This document shows, piece by piece, positions 1-4,503 of a DNA stretch of 11,561 bases. The notes beneath the pieces were generated by a model that was not told the DNA's origin, made no database searches, and saw only the letters and a program-made list of their open reading frames with translations. Source of the stretch: an uncultured Acetatifactor sp. (GTDB lineage Bacteria; Bacillota; Clostridia; Lachnospirales; Lachnospiraceae); assembly GCA_910585805.1 (NCBI GenBank), contig CAJUFB010000111.1, forward strand, positions 1-11,561, given 5' to 3'. A program made the position numbers and the translations under genes. Numbering within the stretch: the first letter of the stretch is position 1; every line of letters begins with the position of its first letter.

Positions 1-21
1 GGAACTATTGTATCAAGGGCT

Positions 22-87
22 TTAAATGGTAATGTTATTTTGCGGCAGTTCCTTACAGATCTGAGACATTTTCTGATAAAAATCCAG
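22..87 (-). pseudogene. 5' remnant of an MGMT/alkyltransferase-like gene, start codon hit by an insertion
   Basis: Read on the minus strand from 87, the frame gives 21 residues (MDFYQKMSQICKELPQNNIT, then I) and a TAA stop at 22-24. The opening resembles the N-terminus of small MGMT-family (alkylguanine transferase-like) proteins, which continue with a conserved YGQIA segment that is absent here. That family call is from memory and tentative. If the element at 87-200 and one copy of its duplicated target are removed, the sequence becomes an ATG preceded by AAGAAAGG six bases upstream, so a proper ribosome site and start codon existed before the insertion. The insertion changed ATG to CTG. The reading frame also ends abruptly at 22, so the gene is broken at both ends. 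Confidence 0.4.
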
Positions 88-208
88 GTTCTTTCTGTAC
101 TTTGGGTATCCTCATATTCCCAGGATTTGCTACAAGCCGCCAAATTGGTTCAGTAAAGCAAAACGAGAATGACGAAGTTACCCAAACATCAGAAAGAACC
201 AAAATCCA
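79..208. repeat. 8-bp direct repeats AAAATCCA (79-86 and 201-208), target-site duplication
   Basis: The two identical octamers abut the outer ends of the inverted repeats with no extra bases. The right copy runs into TGG, which restores the ATG of the minus-strand gene when the element is removed in silico. Confidence 0.75.
87..200. mobile_element. 114-bp MITE-like element with 22-bp terminal inverted repeats
   Basis: The left end (87-108) starts GGTTCTTTCTG and the right end (179-200) is its reverse complement at 19 of 22 positions, with the three mismatches clustered at positions 12-14 from the tip. The element is flanked flush on both sides by the same 8 bp, AAAATCCA, a clear target-site duplication. 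It has no coding capacity, so it would have to be mobilised in trans. An 8-bp duplication and GGTTCTTT-type tips fit the ISL3 family of insertion sequences; this assignment is an inference from general knowledge of those ends. The inverted arms could also form a hairpin in transcripts. Confidence 0.75.
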
Positions 209-433
209 TGGGGTGCCTTTCTTTTGTATGATATATCCGTATGCAAATCGTGTTTGTTCAGTTCAGGGTTCTTTCAACCCATTTTATCACAAAAATATTC
301 AGAGTCAAGAAGTAAAAAGGTACAGGGGAATTTGAAACCATTTTACATCTGCATCGTTTTATTATATGATGGACATGGAAAGTGCCAGGCACAGACAGAA
401 AAATGAGCAATAAAGAGAAGGAAGGGGGACGGT
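209..433. other. Non-coding leader between the MITE and the MFS gene
   Basis: No convincing gene is present. The part just right of 208 would be the original upstream region of the broken minus-strand gene. At 266-280 a short hairpin (GGGTT, CTTTC, AACCC) repeats the GGTTCTTTC tip of the neighbouring element. The rightmost part carries a plus-strand promoter and a G-rich ribosome binding site (417-428). Confidence 0.5.
342..370 (+). promoter_or_regulatory. Sigma-A type promoter for the MFS-GNAT gene cluster
   Basis: TTTACA at 342-347, a 17-bp spacer, and TATGAT at 365-370, each one base off consensus. Transcription would start near 377, leaving a leader of about 55-85 nt. No other promoter of comparable quality was seen before 4300, so it may serve the whole cluster. 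Confidence 0.55.
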
Positions 434-460
434 ATTCTGAGAAAAGACAACGGCAGGATT

Positions 461-1813
461 TTGAGAAGATATCGATACGGTAAAGCAAATAGAATAGCGG
501 GATATTCCGTTCTTCATCTGTTGGTGGACGGAGCGTGTGCCCTGGCAATGTTCGGCAGGTTTATTACAGAGGATAACGGATACTTATACATATTGCTGTA
601 TAATTTCTGCGCATTTGCCCTGCAGATGCCCATGGGAGTGGTGTTGGATGCGCTGGATGCGGATAGGAGTGAGGGGTGGGACTACGCGTTGGCGACGGCG
701 GCTTTGGGGGTCTTTTGCACCATTTTGGGTGCCGTTACCCATCCGGTGATTCTGGGAATCGGAAATGCGCTGTTCCATATAGGCGGCGGTGTGGGGGTGA
801 CAAAAGCGGATAGAGCGGAACGTTCTACGGTAAGTTCTTCATCGGCAAGCTTTTTGCCGGCAGGTTCTTCGCAGGATATAGATTCAGCAGCAGTTTTTTT
901 GCCGATGGATACTTCATTGTCGAAGGGACTGCTGCCGGAAGAGCCGTTGCCTGGGAAATGGTATGGTCAGGGACTGGGAATCTTTGTCGCGCAGGGGGCA
1001 GCGGGGCTGTATCTGGGGACTCTGGCTGCAAAAAACGGTGTGTGGGAGACGGGGTTTTTGTGCGTCAGTGTTATAATGATTCTTATATGTGCGGCATTGT
1101 GGTACATGGGGAAGCTGCGCAATAAAGAGGAAGCAGAGAGCGTTTCGGCAGGGGCGGGGCAGCGGGAAGCCTTGCGACAGGAATGTGCCGGGAAGGGATC
1201 TGCGGAGAGAAAATACAGCGGAAAGGAATTTTCGGAGCGTGAATATGCCAGGAAGGAATTTGCGAATCGTAAATACACCGAGAAGGAATCTGCGGAACGG
1301 GAATCCGCCAGAAAATTATACAAGAAGCCGGAAGTCCTTCCGGTGCTTTTCTGTATGGCAGTTGTTATCCTGCGTTCCCATATCGGCCTGACAGTGGGCT
1401 TCCCATGGAAAACCGGTATAACAGCCGGGACTCTGACGGTGCTTGCCGTGGCAGGCGGGAAAATGGCGGGAGGTTATGCGGCGGCAAAATGGGGATTGCG
1501 TAAGACGGCAGCCGTTTCCCTGGCGCTGGCGGCATTGTGTTACTTGTTTTCGGCATTTATGCCTTTGGGGCTGGCAGCCACCTTTCTTTTTAATATGACG
1601 ATGCCGCTGACCCTGTACTGGATGCTCTGCCGTATGCCGGAAAGACCGGGATTTGCCTTTGGATTTCTGACATTTGCGCTGTTTCTGGGCTTTCTTCCGG
1701 GGTATTTCGGGCTTGTGCAGACTTTTGCCGGAAATATCACAGGCTGCGCGGGCAGTATTTTGTCGTTGCTGCTGTTAACGGCGATGATGGGAAAAAAGCA
1801 TGGGTGCGGCTGA
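461..1813 (+). CDS. MFS-type membrane transporter with repeat-expanded loops
   Basis: About twelve hydrophobic segments can be placed (roughly residues 13-33, 40-62, 75-92, 95-112, 171-189, 195-216, 292-313, 320-341, 348-367, 371-390, 397-418, 428-445), with a long cytoplasmic loop in the middle as in MFS permeases. Substrate is unknown. The NALFHIGGG segment before residue 112 recalls fosmidomycin-resistance-like MFS proteins, but only weakly. Two loops are inflated by tandem repeats (residues 125-154 and 238-287), and the C-terminus (SILSLLLLTAMMGKKHGCG) is the first of four related copies. The start is uncertain: TTG 461 has AGGA only about 2 nt upstream, whereas ATT 434 or CTG 437 lies 5-8 nt after a run of GGAAGGGGG, which would add 8-9 residues. 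It is probably the first gene of an operon. Confidence 0.7.
   Translation: MRRYRYGKANRIAGYSVLHLLVDGACALAMFGRFITEDNGYLYILLYNFCAFALQMPMGVVLDALDADRSEGWDYALATAALGVFCTILGAVTHPVILGIGNALFHIGGGVGVTKADRAERSTVSSSSASFLPAGSSQDIDSAAVFLPMDTSLSKGLLPEEPLPGKWYGQGLGIFVAQGAAGLYLGTLAAKNGVWETGFLCVSVIMILICAALWYMGKLRNKEEAESVSAGAGQREALRQECAGKGSAERKYSGKEFSEREYARKEFANRKYTEKESAERESARKLYKKPEVLPVLFCMAVVILRSHIGLTVGFPWKTGITAGTLTVLAVAGGKMAGGYAAAKWGLRKTAAVSLALAALCYLFSAFMPLGLAATFLFNMTMPLTLYWMLCRMPERPGFAFGFLTFALFLGFLPGYFGLVQTFAGNITGCAGSILSLLLLTAMMGKKHGCG
833..922 (+). repeat. 15-bp imperfect tandem repeat (about 6 copies) inside the MFS gene
   Basis: The stretch parses into in-frame 15-base blocks translating as SSSSA, SFLPA, GSSQD, IDSAA, VFLPM, DTSLS (residues 125-154). 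The rough consensus is GTTCTTCGCCGGCA. It sits in the loop between predicted TM4 and TM5, where an MFS protein normally has only a few residues. Copies are diverged, so the repeat is old or decaying. Confidence 0.45.
1172..1321 (+). repeat. 30-bp tandem repeat (5 copies) encoding a charged decapeptide
   Basis: Five exact 30-base periods give decapeptides LRQECAGKGS, AERKYSGKEF, SEREYARKEF, ANRKYTEKES and AERESARKLY (residues 238-287). The period keeps frame, and unit one is the most diverged. The repeat lengthens the central TM6-TM7 cytoplasmic loop with a highly charged, probably helical or disordered segment. Confidence 0.75.
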
Positions 1814-2000
1814 GAATGATGAAAATGCTGCCGCTGTCGTTGCTGTTGGCGGCAGTGATAGTTGAGTGGCTGTGGAGGATGGAGATGTTGCCTCTGTTGC
1901 TGTTGGCGGCGATGATGGGAAGAAAGCATTGGGTGGCTGTGAAGGTGGAGATGTTGCCTCTGTCGTTGTTGGCAGCGGTGACAGGAAGAAGGCATGGGTG
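1757..2000 (+). repeat. Four imperfect copies of a ~57-74 bp segment derived from the MFS gene 3' end
   Basis: Copy 1 is the last part of the MFS gene (1757-1813). Copies 2-4 begin at about 1824, 1885 and 1951 with ATG-(C/T)TG-CC. Each encodes a variant of MLPLSLLLAA; copies 1 and 3 share the run GCGATGATGGGAA followed by AAGCAT, and copies 1 and 4 both end in CATGGGTG shortly before a TGA. Copy spacing is 57-74 bp rather than constant, so small indels have accumulated. Copy 1 lacks one T found in copy 3 (CATGGG versus CATTGGG), which is what puts the MFS stop codon in frame. Confidence 0.7.
1792..1834 (+). other. Candidate -1 ribosomal frameshift site (A AAA AAG) with downstream stem
   Basis: The MFS frame reads GGA AAA AAG at 1790-1798, which contains the heptamer A AAA AAG in the phase used by E. 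coli dnaX. Slipping back one base continues as GCA TGG GTG into the repeat ORF that ends at 2001. Seven bases after the heptamer a GCGGC (1806-1810) can pair with GCCGC (1830-1834) across a 19-nt loop; this stem is short and a weak stimulator. No clear Shine-Dalgarno stimulator is seen about 10 nt upstream. A tract of six A residues could also slip during replication. Confidence 0.35.
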
Positions 2001-2001
2001 A
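1804..2001 (+). CDS. Repeat-built hydrophobic extension ORF, likely the -1 frame tail of the MFS gene
   Basis: From GTG 1804 the frame gives 65 residues with three copies of a hydrophobic unit (MLPLSLLLAA, MLPLLLLAA, MLPLSLLAA), separated by short charged linkers such as RKHW and RRHG. It lies in the -1 frame relative to the MFS gene and would add 67 residues from 1798 if reached by frameshifting, giving about 513 residues from TTG 461. An independent start at GTG 1804 has no good ribosome site. Its stop is 3 nt before the ATG of the next gene. It may equally be an untranslated leftover of tandem duplication. Confidence 0.25.
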   Translation: MRLRMMKMLPLSLLLAAVIVEWLWRMEMLPLLLLAAMMGRKHWVAVKVEMLPLSLLAAVTGRRHG

Positions 2002-2004
2002 GGT

Positions 2005-2406
2005 ATGGATGCGATTTATCTGACAGAAATGTTTGCCGTGTCATTGCTGCTTACTATTGTGACAGAACTGGCAGTGGTGCATGTCCTGCTTTGGCTGCCT
2101 GAAAGGCATCTGAAAAGAAGCAGGAGGTTAAAGGTTGGAATGGTTACGATGACCATGCTGGTCAATATATTGACCAATCCGCCCGCCGTGCTGCTGTGCT
2201 GGCTGGGGAGAATGTATCTGCCATCTGCACTGCACTTTCCGGTGCAGATTGGGGTGGAAGCGGCAGTAGTGGCGGTGGAAGCATACGTTTACTGCTGTTT
2301 TGCCGGAAAGCCGGGATGGGGAATAAAGAGGCCGGTATTGCTTTCCTGTGCCGCCAACGGATGCTCCTGGCTGCTGGGAATGATTGTCATGGCATTGCGG
2401 CGCTGA
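2005..2406 (+). CDS. Small four-TM membrane protein, unknown function
   Basis: 133 residues from ATG 2005, which follows GGGTGAGGT, a weak ribosome site that suggests translational coupling to upstream reading. Hydrophobic segments lie near residues 8-31, 43-67, 77-97 and 107-130, with a basic loop (RHLKRSRRLK) after the first that predicts a cytoplasmic face. No catalytic motif is recognised. Coding quality looks genuine: long open frame and conserved-looking charged loop boundaries. It probably shares the transcript of the upstream permease; a role as its partner is only an inference from position. Confidence 0.6.
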   Translation: MDAIYLTEMFAVSLLLTIVTELAVVHVLLWLPERHLKRSRRLKVGMVTMTMLVNILTNPPAVLLCWLGRMYLPSALHFPVQIGVEAAVVAVEAYVYCCFAGKPGWGIKRPVLLSCAANGCSWLLGMIVMALRR

Positions 2407-2601
2407 AGGACGTCAGGCATCGGGTCATTGGTCCGGAACTCTGGAGAATTTACGGATGAATTTCTCTCGCGGCCGGAAATTTTCTGTCTGTGGTCGGGTA
2501 CGGCACGGATACGAAGGAAATGTTACGAAATCAATTTGCGGAATTTTATTGAGAAACAGGCATGTATGCCGAAAAATGAAGAACCGAAACAGGAGGAGTG
2601 T

Positions 2602-3498
2602 ATGAGGAAAATAGTATATGTATTGGCAGGGCTGCTTTGCTGTCTGCTGGGATCGTCGTTTTCTGCCAGGGCGGACGTTATCTGGGAACCCGAGGATTCT
2701 TTTTACTGGAAACATGCGGAAGAATGTACTTATGTCAGCCGGATGTATACCACAAACGGGCCGGACAATAAGGTTATTTCCTATAAAAGCCCCGAACTGC
2801 CCCAGGAGGTGGATACCTGGGAAAACGGAGTCCGGGTGCAGATTCTCTTTACATATGAGGACAGCTACGGCAATCTGTGGGGGATATACGATGATTACCG
2901 GGGTACCACAGGCTGGATTCCCATGGAGTACATGGAACTGGTTTATGACAGCATTGCTTTCCGGGAAGAGCATGAAGCACAGATCATAGGGGATGTAGGA
3001 GACCTGGACGAAAAATATGTGGGAGAAACCATTTATCTCTGGGAATATCCGGGTTCCGAAGAGTATACGTCCATGGAGGTGTCGGATTATACTCCGGAGT
3101 ACAGAGGTATCTACGTGGACGGGAACGGAAAACGTTGGGGCTGTGTGCAGTACTATTTTGGAATAAAAAATACATGGGTGTACATCGATGAGCCGACAGC
3201 GGATTTTGAACAGATTTTCCCGGAGGGCGTGGACTGGGCAGACGCGGATCGGAAAGCGGAAGAGGGGCTTACGGAAAGCCGGGAGGAGAATACGCCGGAG
3301 GGGCAGGAAGCAGAATCCCGGCAGGCCGAAAGTCAGAAAACGGAGAAATCCGGGAGGCAGGATTCCAGAGAGGGGAGCGCGGACCGCATTGTGCCGAAGC
3401 TGAACCGGAACCTGGTGACGGCAGCAGTAGTTCTGGTCATTTCAGTGGTTGCGGTGACAGCCGCTTTGCTGGTGAAATTAAAAGGCGGCAGAAAATAA
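2602..3498 (+). CDS. Secreted, C-terminally membrane-anchored protein with two SH3-like segments
   Basis: ATG 2602 is chosen because AGGAGGAG (2591-2598) precedes it at good spacing and the protein then opens with a signal peptide: basic MRK, a hydrophobic core, and a likely cleavage after SARA (residue 24). The frame is open further upstream, but without a signal. Residues about 40-115 (ending GTTGWIPMEYMEL) and about 140-205 (ending NTWVYIDEP) look like two SH3b-type beta domains, which in other proteins bind cell-wall glycan or peptides. Residues about 215-268 are a charged, Glu/Gln/Arg-rich linker. A single TM helix (about 272-292) and a basic tail follow. There is no LPXTG sorting motif. 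The extracellular part would therefore sit outside the membrane, tethered at its C-terminus. 298 residues; exact family not recognised. Confidence 0.75.
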   Translation: MRKIVYVLAGLLCCLLGSSFSARADVIWEPEDSFYWKHAEECTYVSRMYTTNGPDNKVISYKSPELPQEVDTWENGVRVQILFTYEDSYGNLWGIYDDYRGTTGWIPMEYMELVYDSIAFREEHEAQIIGDVGDLDEKYVGETIYLWEYPGSEEYTSMEVSDYTPEYRGIYVDGNGKRWGCVQYYFGIKNTWVYIDEPTADFEQIFPEGVDWADADRKAEEGLTESREENTPEGQEAESRQAESQKTEKSGRQDSREGSADRIVPKLNRNLVTAAVVLVISVVAVTAALLVKLKGGRK

Positions 3499-3521
3499 GA
3501 CCGTCAGCAGAGGGAGAGACC

Positions 3522-4301
3522 ATGATATACGAGATAAAGCAAAAGGAAAAAGCGGCAGCTCTTTTTGAAGGTTGGAAGGAGACGCTGATCTGGTCATGCC
3601 TGCAGGGTGTGATGGGGCATATTTACGGAGATGAGGCGGAGATACCGGCATCAGCCATGGCACTGTTGGGGGATTTCTGTTTTTTGGCGGGAAAGCCCGA
3701 TAAGGAGCTTGTGAGGTACAAGCCGCGGGGCTGTGCGCAGGATTTTGTGATCATGGTTCCTCAGAATGAGGCGTGGGGAGCGCTGATAGAGGAATGCTGC
3801 GGGGAGAAGGCCGGAAGAGTGCTGCGCTATGCCATAAAAAAGGAACCGGAGGTTTTTAACGGGAGAGAAGCGCAGAAGCGCCTCCGGGCAGCGGCGGACA
3901 GACTGCCGGAAGGCTACGAGATGAAAAGGATGGATGAAGCTCTGTTTTGGCGCTGCCGGGAAATTTCGTGGTGCCGTGACTGGGTGGCGCAGTATGCCGA
4001 TTATGACATGTACCGCCGGTACGGGCTTGGGGCCGTTATCCTGAAGGACGGAGAGCCTGTCTCCGGAGCCTCTTCTTATTCGGGCTATCTGGGAGGCATA
4101 GAGATTGAAATTGATACCAGGGAGGACTGCCGGAGGAAGGGTCTTGCCACCGCATGCGGGGCAAAACTGATCCTGGAATGTCTCAGGAAGGGCTGGTATC
4201 CCAGTTGGGACGCGCAGAATCTGTGGTCTGTGGCACTGGCCGAGAAGCTGGGGTATCACTTTTCCCATGCATACACAGCCTATGAGATACAGGGCTGGTA
4301 A
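3522..4301 (+). CDS. GNAT family N-acetyltransferase (ZmaR-like)
   Basis: 259 residues from ATG 3522, preceded by AGAGGGAGAG and 23 nt after the previous stop, so co-transcribed. The C-terminal half carries the acetyl-CoA binding motif A, TREDCRRKGLATACGAKL (residues 199-216), preceded by the beta-strand GGIEIEID, and ends with the GNAT-type WSVALAEKLGY segment. The long N-terminal half and the WDAQN stretch (229-233) match the GNAT_acetyltran group that includes the zwittermicin A resistance protein ZmaR. It would transfer an acetyl group from acetyl-CoA to an amine; the acceptor is unknown. Antibiotic self-protection is known only for the founding member and is not claimed here. Confidence 0.85.
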   Translation: MIYEIKQKEKAAALFEGWKETLIWSCLQGVMGHIYGDEAEIPASAMALLGDFCFLAGKPDKELVRYKPRGCAQDFVIMVPQNEAWGALIEECCGEKAGRVLRYAIKKEPEVFNGREAQKRLRAAADRLPEGYEMKRMDEALFWRCREISWCRDWVAQYADYDMYRRYGLGAVILKDGEPVSGASSYSGYLGGIEIEIDTREDCRRKGLATACGAKLILECLRKGWYPSWDAQNLWSVALAEKLGYHFSHAYTAYEIQGW

Positions 4302-4335
4302 CAGCTTTCCTTCCGGTGATTTTGCCTGAGGATAA

Positions 4336-4386
4336 GTCTGAATCAATGGCTCTGATTCAGACAGGGAATGTCTGGATTTTTCATTT
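4336..4386 (+). terminator. Possible terminator after the GNAT gene
   Basis: A perfect 10-bp stem (GTCTGAATCA at 4336-4345 with TGATTCAGAC at 4353-4362) and 7-nt loop lies 34 nt after the GNAT stop. The T-rich tract starts only about 13 nt later (4376-4386), so it is not a textbook intrinsic terminator. It could instead be a protein binding site. Confidence 0.35.
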
Positions 4387-4426
4387 CTCTTTATATATTT
4401 TTTAGAAAAAGAAAAGAATCCGTACA

Positions 4427-4456
4427 TTGACATTTCCGGGAACCGGGGCATATAAT
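4427..4456 (+). promoter_or_regulatory. Consensus sigma-A promoter of the RND-TetR operon
   Basis: TTGACA at 4427-4432 and TATAAT at 4451-4456 are both perfect consensus hexamers with an 18-bp spacer. Transcription should start near 4463, just before the operator. Such a strong core promoter implies that expression depends on repression. Confidence 0.85.
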
Positions 4457-4469
4457 CAACGAGGTAAAA

Positions 4470-4489
4470 CCGACCGACCGGTCGGACGG
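4470..4489. promoter_or_regulatory. TetR-type operator palindrome
   Basis: A 20-bp near-palindrome (CCGACCGACC/GGTCGGACGG) with a perfect 12-bp core CCGACCGGTCGG at 4474-4485; only the pair 4473/4486 fails. It lies between the -10 box and the ribosome binding site, where a bound repressor would block transcription. The TetR gene at the end of the operon is the obvious candidate ligand. Confidence 0.75.
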
Positions 4490-4503
4490 CAGGAGGAACA
4501 GGC

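Noticed and set aside
102..406. Short plus-strand reading frames in the left flank
   Set aside because: They cross the MITE and its junctions, have no ribosome site and no recognisable protein features.
833..1321. CRISPR array suggested by regular repeats
   Set aside because: The repeats are contiguous, diverged and coding, with no spacers between them.
1540..2044. Minus-strand His/Gln/Ser-rich frames across the repeats
   Set aside because: They are antisense reflections of the Leu/Ala-coding repeats; their low complexity comes from CTG and TTG runs on the other strand.
2559..2570. GGCATGTATGCC dyad upstream of the secreted protein gene
   Set aside because: Only 5 bp per arm with a 2-nt centre; too short to call an operator without conservation data.
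2428..2601. N-terminal extension of the SH3-like protein from 2428
   Set aside because: The extension lacks a ribosome site and would bury the signal peptide; ATG 2602 has a strong AGGAGGAG and starts the signal directly.
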